Source of the DNA: Vitellaria paradoxa
Lineage: Eukaryota > Streptophyta > Magnoliopsida > Ericales > Sapotaceae
Reading direction: 5' to 3'
DNA: 64,000 bases
Assembly: GCA_019916065.1 (NCBI GenBank)
Contig: CM034239.1
Location: 41,804,663 to 41,868,662, forward strand
How positions within the stretch are numbered: the first letter of the stretch is position 1; every line of letters starts with the position of its first letter. Positions 33,831 through 45,676 of this stretch are shown piece after piece. Below the pieces are notes generated by a model. The model had not been told where the DNA came from, did no database searches, and saw nothing but the letters and a program-made list of their open reading frames with translations. The position numbers and the translations under genes were made by a program.

Positions 33831-34449
33831 AACAACATCATTTTAATTTAATTGGACTATTTGTGATTGGACTATTTGTGAGCCTAGTTCAAGCCTAAAT
33901 TTTTTTTTGTCAAGTTCAACTCGAATCCAATGTTAATAATCTAAGCAGGGATCGATTAAGCCAGAACTCTACTCTACTTGACTAGAGGCTATCCCCTAAA
34001 TGGTATTGTTTAGGTTTGTCATGCAGTTTAAGAATTCTCTTGGAGATGAAGACTAGTAGAATGGCACATTAAATCGCTCGAGTACTATAAATACTAAGCC
34101 TTGTATTATGTTCTCAGCGTAAGTAAAATAGGACTAAGAGAGTTTTAAACTCAGAACCATTCTATGAGGAAGGGTGTGTGATCTATCTCGAGGTAGAGGC
34201 AGAAGAGATTTTCAACACTTTCACCTTCACCACTGGAGATTTGGGCTCGAGAAACTATCCTCCATCAAAACCAAATATCCTGGGTGTTTATTCTAGCAGT
34301 TTACTAGGGTACATTCAACAAATAGACATATACTCTCCAACAGATGCAATATACAGTTTACACCATAGAGGTCATTTGACTTCGACTATACAACATCCAC
34401 GAAGAACCTCCTAAAGATCCACAGAAGTTTCATTAGTGTCATAATCAAG

Positions 34450-37400
34450 TTAAAAATCAGAATATTGTTGTGTATCAAAAGCAAATGTCATCTCTCTGTT
34501 GACCAATTCAGCGAGGTCCTGCCTGTTGGCATTTTTATATGCATCTATGACAGCCTTGAATAAGGATTCATTTGGCTCAATCTCTCCATATTTTAGTTGG
34601 CTATAAATCCTCTTCACGCCTTCAACCATACTAGCTTTTCCATAACAACCTACCAGATTGATGTATGTAACTATGTCTGGTTGTAGCCCTTCATCCTGCA
34701 TTCTCATGAATATGTTCAAAGCCTTGTCAATTTCACCCGAAGCCCCATATGCATATATCACAACATTATAGGCAAAGGAATCGAGGGGGATTTTGGATTT
34801 TATGAAGATTTCACACGATTCAAGCGCAAGAGAATGCAAACCCACTACAGAGAAGACATGAGTTATGACAGCTTGCCTGGCAAAAGGTTTCCCTTGCTGG
34901 TAACACGACTCAAGCTGTGTTACTGCTTCAGGCGGAACGCCGCCCTTTTTCAGTACAGTAAATAGCACTTTAAACGTCCCGCCATCGGGCAAAAGCTTCT
35001 GAGTTACCATTTTGTGCAACAGTCTTCCACATTCAACCAGCTGCCCATTCATGGCATAGCATGCCATTGTCTTGTTAAACGAGACAGTGTCCCTCAGTAA
35101 ACCCGACTGTTTCATCTCCTCAGCTACATCAATGGCTTCATCAAACATGCCCATGTTCTTATAAAGATACATCATGGTGGCAAATGTAACCCCATCTGCC
35201 AAACCCTTGACTCTCAAATCATCAAATACTAATCTGGCTTCAGATACCATGCCAAGATCTGCATACAGATTGAGCATACTATTTGACGCCACAATATCAG
35301 GACCACTGTCCAAATCCTTCATCTTCTTGTACAGGCGTTTGGCTCCTTCCAAGGAATCAATCTTACTGTACACTTTAATCATGGAAGTGAGCACTACCTG
35401 ATTCGCTGGAATTCCATTTTCTTCCATCATGTGAAAATAATGTAGTGCTTCATCAACTCTGCCAACCTCTGCAAATCCATTAATTAAAGAACCATAAACA
35501 ACTTCATTTGGTTTTACCCCAATTCTTACCATTTCTAGGTAAACATCGACTGCATCAGAAAGCCTACTCAAACGGGCATAACTTGCAATGACAGCAGAAA
35601 AAGTTAGACACTGAGGTTTAAATCCCACTCCTTGCATTTCTGCTAGAAGGTCCCTTGCTTGGTCCACTAAATTGCCACCGGATAACATTTGGATGAGAGA
35701 GTTATAAGTGCACGCATCTGGCCAAGTCCCACTATTTTTCATTCCCTTGAAGAGCGACAGTGCTTTATCATAAAGCTTTGCCTTACCATAAGCTTTGACC
35801 ATAACATTATATTCCACTACGTCCTTCCTCTGACCAACCCAATCCATCTTCCTGTAGAACACAGCCTCTGCTGCAGCACACAATCCCTTGTCAGCATATG
35901 CATCTATTATAGCAGCACAAGTCCTCGATGACAATCGACCATTCAGCTGGCCTTTATCAAAAATGAATTTTGCCCGTTCAAGCAATCCCTCATCAATGTA
36001 CATCTTAATGAGGACTGGAAGAGATTGCTCATCAATAGAGACACCAGATTTTTCCATTTCTTCAATCACAGCCTCCACTTGTTGAACCATGTTCCTCTCA
36101 CATAATATGTGCAGAATGGCTCTATAGGTTACAACATCAGGGAAAAGTCCCATTTCTCGTATCTTTCTGTAACACTGAAGAGCTGCATCAATATTCCCAA
36201 CATCAGCATACAAAGACAGGAAAATGTTGTAAGTTTTTGTATCAGGTGAAACTCCCCTTTCTTCCATCTTTTTAAGCAAAGTTTCAGCCTCTGACAAATG
36301 GCCATAACTTCCACAAGTGAAGATCATGGTGTTGAAAGTAAAAGTATCCACTGCTACACCAGACTTCAACATTTCAGCGAACACATGCGCTGCATCCTTC
36401 AAGCGACCTGCCTTCCCATACAAATCAATCAACGTATTATAAGTAGCTGCAAGTCGTGGTTTTCGAACAGAGCCGTCTACATCAGATGAAGCCAATTTTT
36501 TTGATGAAGGATCCCTGCCACCAGTCTTGAAAAGCTCGGTCAACAAGAAGTGCTTCAAACTAATGGGCTCTGAGAATGAACCAGATTCAGAATCAGCCAT
36601 AGAATCCAAATCAAGATCATTCAACGCAATCCTCCCTATGCACCAATCCTTGTAAAACCTATCCGCCCTATCATATTCTTTAGCATCCTTCAAAACTCGG
36701 ACAACTGTATTCATTGTGATCTCATCCGGGAAAATACCCCTATGTTTCATGTGCTTAATCCATAAAAGCGCTCCTTTAACAAGACCTGCCTTTCCATAAA
36801 CGTCAACAAGCATCCCATAAGTGTTATTCGTTGGCAGAACACCATTTTTTGCCATTTCAATCCAGCAAAGCCTTAACTCGTCCCATTTCTGAGCTCGACC
36901 AAGTGCCCGAAGCACAATATTGTAGTGAATTACATTGGGCAAGTATTCTTTCTGTGACTTCATCCACTCAAAAACTCGGACAACCCTCTCCCAACTACTC
37001 TGCTCCTTGAGAATCACAGTTTGCTCCTTGGGACTAAGCTTGCCATAATACAAATTAAGGGTTTTCTCAATATCATCCTCGGACTCCAAGGACCGTAAAA
37101 TCGAGGGCAATACACCTCCATACCTCTTCTTCTTCGCATTAATTGTAGTTTCCCTTGGTAAAACCAGTTTTTTACGATGGCAATGAAGCTTAAACCCTGG
37201 AGAAACCTTGGTCCCACTAAACTTTTGCTTCTGAGCATTTGAATTTACCATTCCATCATGGGCTTCATCAGTTATGAATGAAGGATACGAATAGCCCTGT
37301 CTCTTGACTGAACTGTCCGGACTATACAAACTATAAAACCCTAGAAACACCCTAGTTTTGAACGAAGAATGAAGGGTTTGAAGCTTACATGGAGAAGAAA

Positions 37401-37473
37401 AGATACGGCTTTTGATTGAGTTCTGGAGATTTTCGTGCCCTAATTCTCTGGAGCTGCAAGTCTGAATCATCAT
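34450..37473 (-). CDS. P-class pentatricopeptide repeat protein (1007 aa)
   Basis: An intronless 1007-codon gene transcribed towards the other PPR gene (tail to tail). P-class PPR proteins bind organelle transcripts and stabilise or process them. The N-terminal region to about residue 110 is basic and Ser-rich, consistent with an organelle transit peptide. About 20 repeats of 35 residues run from about residue 180 to the end, for example NVIHYNIVLRALGRA, NNTYGMLVDVYGKAGLV, TKTYNIFLSLYADVGNID, VVEYNVMVKAYGKAKLYDKA and IVTYINLVGCYGKASM. A longer acidic/Ser spacer, with NDLDLDSMADSESGS, interrupts the series near residue 290. No E, DYW or SMR domain is present. Order and spacers resemble Arabidopsis At1g73710. 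Two adjacent ATGs open the frame; the first is used here. No lesions are seen. Confidence 0.94.
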   Translation of the reverse strand: MMIQTCSSRELGHENLQNSIKSRIFSSPCKLQTLHSSFKTRVFLGFYSLYSPDSSVKRQGYSYPSFITDEAHDGMVNSNAQKQKFSGTKVSPGFKLHCHRKKLVLPRETTINAKKKRYGGVLPSILRSLESEDDIEKTLNLYYGKLSPKEQTVILKEQSSWERVVRVFEWMKSQKEYLPNVIHYNIVLRALGRAQKWDELRLCWIEMAKNGVLPTNNTYGMLVDVYGKAGLVKGALLWIKHMKHRGIFPDEITMNTVVRVLKDAKEYDRADRFYKDWCIGRIALNDLDLDSMADSESGSFSEPISLKHFLLTELFKTGGRDPSSKKLASSDVDGSVRKPRLAATYNTLIDLYGKAGRLKDAAHVFAEMLKSGVAVDTFTFNTMIFTCGSYGHLSEAETLLKKMEERGVSPDTKTYNIFLSLYADVGNIDAALQCYRKIREMGLFPDVVTYRAILHILCERNMVQQVEAVIEEMEKSGVSIDEQSLPVLIKMYIDEGLLERAKFIFDKGQLNGRLSSRTCAAIIDAYADKGLCAAAEAVFYRKMDWVGQRKDVVEYNVMVKAYGKAKLYDKALSLFKGMKNSGTWPDACTYNSLIQMLSGGNLVDQARDLLAEMQGVGFKPQCLTFSAVIASYARLSRLSDAVDVYLEMVRIGVKPNEVVYGSLINGFAEVGRVDEALHYFHMMEENGIPANQVVLTSMIKVYSKIDSLEGAKRLYKKMKDLDSGPDIVASNSMLNLYADLGMVSEARLVFDDLRVKGLADGVTFATMMYLYKNMGMFDEAIDVAEEMKQSGLLRDTVSFNKTMACYAMNGQLVECGRLLHKMVTQKLLPDGGTFKVLFTVLKKGGVPPEAVTQLESCYQQGKPFARQAVITHVFSVVGLHSLALESCEIFIKSKIPLDSFAYNVVIYAYGASGEIDKALNIFMRMQDEGLQPDIVTYINLVGCYGKASMVEGVKRIYSQLKYGEIEPNESLFKAVIDAYKNANRQDLAELVNREMTFAFDTQQYSDF

Positions 37474-39257
37474 TTCGTTTCTCCCCTATAAAAATGAACA
37501 TAGATTTTACGTCAACATATGTAATAAATTGAATGAGGGCTTCTTATGCTCAACCCTGCTAAAAATAAATCCCAGATTCCAATATATAAGTTACTTAATA
37601 CAAACATAAAATATGTACGAAAGTGTATATACATACAGTCTACTACCTTAACGATTAAATTAATTTAATAAATTATCAAAAATAATTGGAAGGAGAGTGA
37701 GAGGGAGAAGAGTTTTTATGAAAATATCACGAAAACTGAAACACTTTCAAAAACACGCATATAATTATTATAGACGTAAATATCTAATTTATATATGAAT
37801 AAGTTTATTTAAATACAATATATATTTAATTGATTAATTTTATTTTCTTTTAAAAAAAAATCATATATTACTACAATTTTTGAGTTATGCTCCTAAATAT
37901 AAGAATTGTCACGAGTGTATATTCAGTAAATTCAATATGAATTCACTAGAAACAGAGGTATTCAGCAAGTTCGATATGAATCCAGTAGAAATAGAAGTAA
38001 TATACTTTTGGTGTTAAAATTCTTAGAAGAATAACTTTTGAAAAGAAATTGAGTTGTAAAGTCTTTTACGTTAATAATATACTTTTGGTGTTAAAACTCT
38101 TAGAAGAACAACTTTTGAAAAGAAATTGAGTTATAAAGTCTTTTACGTTACAACAAATTTACTCGTGTGCACTTAAACTAATTTTTGAGATCTTAAAATT
38201 AAGAATCGGATAAATACTCTATTAAAGAAACTCGAACTAATAAATTTCAGAAGACAAACTTAAGATTTTACCTGTTAAACTAACCCTCAAATTAAAATTA
38301 ATCCCGTATTAGAACTATTTTTTTCACATATTCAAAACTTTCATAAATTCAAAATTATTATTCAAAATTTTTATAAACTTTCATTATTGAAACTTTTTTA
38401 AGGTAATTTTTTTTTTTCTACTAAACCATCTTCTTCTCAATTAATACATATTATTGGTGCGTGCTAGTGCTAAATTGATGCGTATCACTAATTTCTTTTT
38501 ATACGCTTGAGTTTTGATAATTTATTAAAGGTATCACAATAATTTATATTATACAAATTTACTTATTAGTTAAATTCTAAACTTATTATAATTAGTTATA
38601 CATATTATATATGCTTAATTTTTTACAGTGAAAAATTTATTTACATTACAAATACCCACAGTAACGCGCCGACACTTTGTGGTGTCATTTGTAAGCATAG
38701 CTATTATCAGATTGCTCTCTATTAGGCTTCGCTTGGAAAGGAAAGTAACTGCCTTATTTTTAGCCAGCTATTATAGCAGCTATTAACATTTTTATTCTTG
38801 AAAGTTTAAAAAAAGTTAAAATGTAAGAAGATAAATTTAATCAACCACTGTAGCAGTTAGTCACTGTAACAACTATTAGCTCGCCTTTCCAAACGGAGCC
38901 TTAATAGTTGACAAAGCCGAACTCGAGAAGAAGAATGAAAAATTTGCACCACCAACATTCTTCTGATATCCTTCAACACAGAAACTCAAAAACAATGTGT
39001 AAATTTCAAGGTTGGCCTCAAAAGTAGCAAGCAACTGTGTCTTCCAAAGCTAACATGTCCTAACTAAACTTTTTTTGTCAAACAATAAATTCTTTTCATA
39101 TATTTGCATATCAAGAAATCACGAACGAACAAGCTTAATGCTATAAGATGAGATGGGGAAAACTGTGTGAAAAATAATGATTGATTTCAACTTCTCAGCA
39201 TCTTCCAACAACCAAAGAATCTGTCCCGAAATGCCATTTTCATTCCTAGGTGCCACG
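37474..39257. other. intergenic region between PPR and SCAMP genes
   Basis: AT-rich, with no gene recognised. Two sets of tandem duplications lie at 37921-38151. The rest is plain AT-rich DNA, with the 5' leader of the PPR gene at one side and the SCAMP 3' UTR at the other. Confidence 0.7.
37921..38151. repeat. two adjacent two-copy tandem duplications (39 bp and 77 bp)
   Basis: Units of 39 bp (37921-37959 and 37960-37998; core AATATGAATTCACTAGAAA) are followed directly by units of 77 bp (37998-38074 and 38075-38151; cores TAATATACTTTTGGTGTTAA and TTTTGAAAAGAAATTGAGTT). Copies differ at only a few positions. Confidence 0.85.
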
Positions 39258-39706
39258 TCATAGTGCTGCCATCATAGTTCGTCTTGCAGCTTCACGCTTC
39301 ATCTCTGCTTCTTTGCCACTGCCTCGGAAGTACATGTAAACTTGCTGCAATATTGGGGAAAAAGGACGGCCAAGCTCAAGAGAAAGCACAATGGAATGGG
39401 AGAAGCTATAAGCAAGTTTGAGGTGATAAAGAACTCCGAAAAACGATAAAAAAAATAATGAAAAACTCTAAAAGTTATTTGCTTTTTATTTCACTGTACG
39501 AATTACGAATTCACAACTTATTTCATTTTATCTCATTTTATCTCACTTTTTGTCACTCAAAACGCACCCTAAAGTGGCATTAACAAACCTGGATAACCCA
39601 GATGCTGATCAGCGACTCAAGGGTGAAAAATCCAAATCCAATAAAGTAGAAAATCTGCAAGTCAAAAGAAGATTACTTAGCAACTAACAACAAATAATCA
39701 AGTCCT

Positions 39707-39738
<32 letters not shown>

Positions 39739-41406
39739 AAATCATTTTTTGCTACACAATAGGGTGACTTGAGACCTAACATTTTAATGAAAATTGAGAT
39801 CTTATACTCACCCCAACCAAAGCATGATCACCCAGAACATCTATTGCTGGCAAGATTCCCCTGTAACACAATCAGAACATATGCACATCAGTTGCAAACT
39901 ACAAAATAAAAACTATTTCACACGAAATCTGGTCCCAACCATCCCTATAAGGGTAAATTTGCAGCAAAGCAATGAATATCTTTCACTCTCTAATTATTTA
40001 GTTGGGAGCAATGACATTAGGTCCCCTTCTTTTTTAGCTAGATACACAAAATAATGCACAATAACTAGTGGTATTATCATGTCCAACCAACAGAAATCTA
40101 AATTCAGTTCCTTGTTTACCATGAAGCTCCAATTTAAAGATAATGCTTGTGGTGACTCTGGTGAATACAAGTGGCCAAAACTCATTTGGACAATGACACG
40201 AGGCCATAATTTGGGAGGAAGTGTGCAGTTTCCAGTTTTTTATTATCATTATTGGGTTGAGGGGCAAAATTTTCAAGTGAACTGAACATAGTTTTGGAAG
40301 CCAAAATATTCAAGGGAACTCCGCAAATTCTAAATCCAAAGGTTTTAGATCTGCACTTGAAGTTATTACGAATCTTGAATGTTCCCCATTAGTTTTTGCC
40401 TATTGTCATCAATGATATAACAGGTGTTCATGCCGAAACCCTAATTCGTCATTTTTTATTTTCTGATTAGCAATACACTAGCCGTCCAATAGAAATAGCA
40501 GAACAAACAAAAAATTAACAAGGTATATATTGCCTGTGACGCTCTTTTTTTTTGGGTGGGGGGGGGGAACTTACGTGAGAGATTTCCCCTTGAAAACAAC
40601 TGGAGGAGCAACAGCAGCAAAGACACAGAAGCCAATATGCAGCTGCATGGATAAGAAAACAAATATAAGCAAGGCTTTCAGAACACCAGGTGTGAGAAAA
40701 GAACAAATAAGAAGAAGATCCAAAAGCTTACCAGGTAAGACAAGAAAAACAACCCAAACTTCAAGGCACTGTCGGTCCTGTGAAGGGTCAACACGCAATT
40801 ATAAAATAGAGCACTCCCAGACAGAATGCAATTTTAAATGACATTAATATACTAGAAACATTAAAAAAAAAGATGTGGTCCATGCATCAAATTTATGAAC
40901 AACATACATTAATTACAACAATATTTTTCATCCCATCTAACCCTAAAATTGACACCAGAAGGGAAGCACATACAACAAGGACACCAGAGGTCCATGCCCT
41001 GAGCTACCAGTTAATGAGTCCTACAAAAAGATCCCGGTCTTTTATATGTCCATCAACCACCAGTCAATACATCAGTATTCTAATGAAAACTCCTATTTAT
41101 ATTATTAACAATATGATTTATCAACATACCAGAAAAATGAATGGATACATTATCGAGTGTTTACCTCGCAAAACAAAATCAATTTTAGCATAAAATTTCT
41201 TTACAGTTAAATATTCCAATACTTGCTGCTTCAAACCCAATCAATAACTTCTTGTTTCAGTTAAATCAGAGCAATCATAAAAGTTTGTAAATGGCATTAA
41301 GTGGTATAGAAAATAACAATGTCACTAACCAACAGGATGAGATAAAGGGTACTTTGAGCACATATTACTCTAGAGCAACAATATATAAATATTTATGTGT
41401 GTGTGA

Positions 41407-41437
<31 letters not shown>

Positions 41438-44400
41438 CTACGGAGTGTGAAATTCCCTTATATGGATGACGAGTCTGGGATATATAGGAAAGTTCAAACT
41501 ATGAAACCACCATATACACATGCCAAGGACGGTGGTCCTTACAGGTGGCTGGTTCTACATACCCAAAGCCTCCGATAGTAGAATCACTGGAATGCCTTTC
41601 AATATCACGTACAAATTCCAAGTAATTGTGAACTAAGTGTCAAATTTCCCCAGGACAAGCCACACAAAATAGACAAAAAAAAAATGGTCAATTTATAAAG
41701 TGATATTTCATGACCTTGAAAAGAACTAGTTTTTTCGCCTCAAATCAACTAGCTTAGAGGAAAAGGCACTAGATTCCAAAATTTCCTTCTCCTCTTCACC
41801 ACTTAGGGGCTGTTTGGTTGGCCAACTTTGGCCAAAAAGTACAACAAAAATGGAAAGATGTGACATAAAGGTGATAGGTGTTAAAATTTAATTGGAAGAA
41901 AGTACAAAAAAGTAGTTAAGATTTGGTGACTTTTGGTTTTTTTTTTGTTGGCCCAACAGCCTCTTAAGCTCCCCACAAACTGAGGAGGAGCACCTCCAAA
42001 TCTATTACACCATCTTTATGGTTGCATTTCAACAGAAAATTGTACTAAAAAAGATATCAGGAGACAAAAATTTAAGGCTCCATTTATGTCGATAAATAAA
42101 CTGTCAAAACAGAAGAAAAATTATGAAGTCTCTTCAATTAGCTATGGTACCCGAAATATTATCTAGACGACATTTACATATTCGCTCCAAATAGCAGTTT
42201 CCTTAGAAAATTTCCCAGCCTTGTGATGTCTGCATTTCTGGGACAAAAATATCCATATAATCCACCGTATATCTGTCTATAATCTCAATATATCAAATTG
42301 ATTTGCATGCAGAACCTCATAAACCTTGTCAGTAAAGCAAACAAGTGGTGACATTGGGAAGTTCTCTTCGTACCACTGTTATTAAATTCCTTGACAATCA
42401 GACATGAGCAGCAAAAATGAACCACCAATCCATTTTCAAACCCCACAGAACTTCTGAAACCAAATTGGGGAATCCATCCAACAGAAGTAGAATGCCAGTA
42501 ATGTTACAAATGCACAAGGAACCTCCTACTAGAGTCTGACTGCTAGCTTACAAAGTTAGAAAGGAAAAGCATAAACTATTACCTCATTGCACGATAAAGA
42601 GGACGATACCACAACACATAGGCCCCTGGAACCCCTGATATGAAGTAGATGATAGCAAGAAACCAAATCGTTGGACCTACAAGACAAGAAAGGGTATGAT
42701 TGATACGTGAGTAAGAGGTTTAGAAGGCAATATAAAGTAATTCCAAACCAACCTTCTCCCCTGATCCACGCTAAGGTAACTGCAATGATATTCCATAGAA
42801 GGCACACTACCAAGCCTGCAAATTTCATGGAGATAAAAAGAATTTTCATTACATCTTATCATAACTGAAAGAGACTTTTTTTTTATGATAACATAAATCA
42901 AAAAAGTCTAATGAACAATGCACTGAAAATACAACTCAACCCAACTCCAGAAAGAGTGGTCCTAACTAGTTGAATGTAGGAGCCAGCTAGGCTTATTTTA
43001 TTTCGTTCTTTTAGAATAATGCATTTATTCTTAGTAAGCAAGGGTTTTTTTTGTTAATATATTCAAGGTCAGAACTTTCATATCTTAATATATTCAAGGG
43101 CTAGGTAAAGCTTAAATTTAGTATAAACACCCTATTGAATAAGTAAAGCTTTAGAGAACAAAGTCCAGATTCTGTATTTCATTTTAATTTCCCTATTCCT
43201 TCTTCCTTACGGTTTAGTTTTAGAACCCACAGCTTTTTATTCGAGCCTGGTAGAAACTAGATTGCAAAACAAGATTCAGTATTTTTTATTTTTGCAGCCT
43301 TGATCAAAGTTTATTCACGTCCATGAAAAGATCAAAGATCTTGGTGAAAACATTAAAGGCCTCAAAGATGATATTTAAGATTGAAGGGGAGATATGAATG
43401 TCACAGAAGCATATTTCTTTTTTTGTCAAAGTCCAACATTCAGTAGGGAGGTGATGGTGAAAACGTTTTTCTTTTCTTTTCCTTTTTTTTTTTTTTTTTG
43501 GTGAAAGAGGTGGGGGTGGTGTTAGCACTACTCCAATTTCTTCTAGACATTTTTCAAAATTGAAACTCAATACCAAAATGTAGGATTGAAGGTGAGATAC
43601 CCAAAAATGATGTGAATGCAACATATTGCAGCCTCTGTAAATGGATTGGAATTTCATTTGCAATATCATGATGAATGATTGGAAAGAACGGTGGCCAATT
43701 TTTCTCCTCTAGAACGATTCCAGCTGCCAAGAAAAAGAGTAATTTATGCTGTAGATTACAGAATCAACATCAACCCATGCGGTTCTTCCATTTTAAACTT
43801 TATCAATAAAACTACCTCGTGCGGCAGCATCCTCCCTCCTTTTCAATTCCTGCATAGCATCATCAAAGACGCATTATACCTGACGAGCCAAGTAATAAAA
43901 AATTGCAATATTAAGGCCATACAGGGTGCATGTGGTGTCTAGTGATAGAACAAGATTGTGGTAGATCTTCAGGGAATACAGAAGTGCATACAACAAAAAA
44001 AATGAAAAATTATAAAGGTTAAAATATAGTGTCAACAAAAATTAATAAAAATAAGAAATATATCACTCAATGCTATTACTAATCCCCTTTTTTTCTATCA
44101 ATGCAATCTGGACCACAAGTAGGGAACCACATTTTCTTCCCAACCAACACCTACAAATGACAGCATGTCCACTACTTATACAGAGATGCCCACATGAAAC
44201 CTCATTTACAAGCAAACTCAATCTGAAAATACAGCTACTCAATAAATAGATAAATAAAGCATTGTGTATAAGACTTCTGACTAAAACACATTTAGAAACT
44301 ACAATGTGAATCGGTATAAGCAAGCACCTGCTCTCTCTTCCTCAATTCAGCTTCCTTAGCTTGGAGTTCCTTCTCCTTTTTTTTCAAATCCTAGATTTCA

Positions 44401-45614
44401 ACAGAGGATGGATAGTGAAATTTGCAAAGCCAACGTCTATACAAACATAAAATTAGTATAATTGCAGGTATGTAATTCAACATCTTTGGAAATTTAATCT
44501 ACCTTTGCATTGTCAAGAGGGATATCAACTGTGGCACCACGATCATAATCAGCAGGTTCATGAGGAAGTGGTGAAAGCCTTGAGGTTGCAGCAGGGGGGA
44601 CACTTCCAGGATTCTGGTTTCCTCAGCAAGAATAACAGTTTAAGTGAACAAAAAAAAAAAAAAAAGACAAATAAATGATCACACCTATGAAGAATCAGCA
44701 CATTATGCAAACACATTTGCCTCCAGAATGCATAAAAATGCTTAAGCATAAAACAAGACAATAATAAATAATTATAACAGACACAATAATAAATATGAAA
44801 GAGGGCACTGACAGAAAATAATAACAACAATAATAATAATCAAGCAAGGAGTCCAAACAACCTAATCAACGTCTGAGGGAAAATTTAGGAGCAATTAGTT
44901 CAGGAAACAATATTTTAATTAGTGATCAGATTTGAATACACAATCTTTGTACTCCAATGTCATGTTTGAAGTTATCTACAATTTTGATCAGGAATTTCAC
45001 CACAATCCAATAATAGATTGTGTCTACAAATCTTCACAGCAAATGATCACCTCCAAGACTTTGCTAACAAAAATTGATAAACAAAAATCATAAGTAACCA
45101 AAAGCAGCACCACTACCTACTGATCCACTATCATCACCGCCTGTAATGACCCATCTCCAAAGAAATGACTCCATATTGAGCAATATCCATCATCCCCAGT
45201 ACATAGCAATGTTCCTAAAAGCCACCATTAATCATTATAAGCGCCACAATCCACCAGGCTAACAAGATAATGCCACCACAACAACCTCAAATGCTCAACT
45301 AGACCATTATGTTACCATCACTGTCCCTGTCACCCATACTGACAGCTGTAGCAATACCCACTACATTATGTCACATTCATCTCCATTACCACAGCCTATT
45401 CCACCACCTCTAATACCATCACAAGTGACCCCAACAAGTTTAAAGCAAACAATCACAACATCAATTGTAAATAATTATACTGCTATTACCAGCTGCCACA
45501 TCCATAAGCACTGGCTAGCCATTATGACGTAGGGCAAATGAGGAAACTAAGGACTACTAATGACCACCACTGATTTGGTGGTGGATTTTGTGATTGAGTG
45601 AATAAGGGCTTTTA

Positions 45615-45676
<62 letters not shown>

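Larger units (their letters stand above)
32097..34449. other. intergenic region between the two PPR genes
   Basis: It contains the ULT1-derived fragment (32585-33459), a 24-bp repeat of GGAGAGGAAAGAGATAATTT (33550-33601) and a dispersed repeat (about 33715-33830) related to 45895-46000. From about 34080 a TATAAATAC site precedes sequence that could be a decayed LTR. No other gene is supported. Confidence 0.6.

Noticed and set aside
34080..34420. Possible LTR with TATAAATAC site
   Set aside because: No second LTR, no primer-binding site and no clear TG..CA ends were found.
35174..37238. Short + and - frames inside the 1007-aa PPR gene
   Set aside because: Shadows of the long PPR frame on the - strand.
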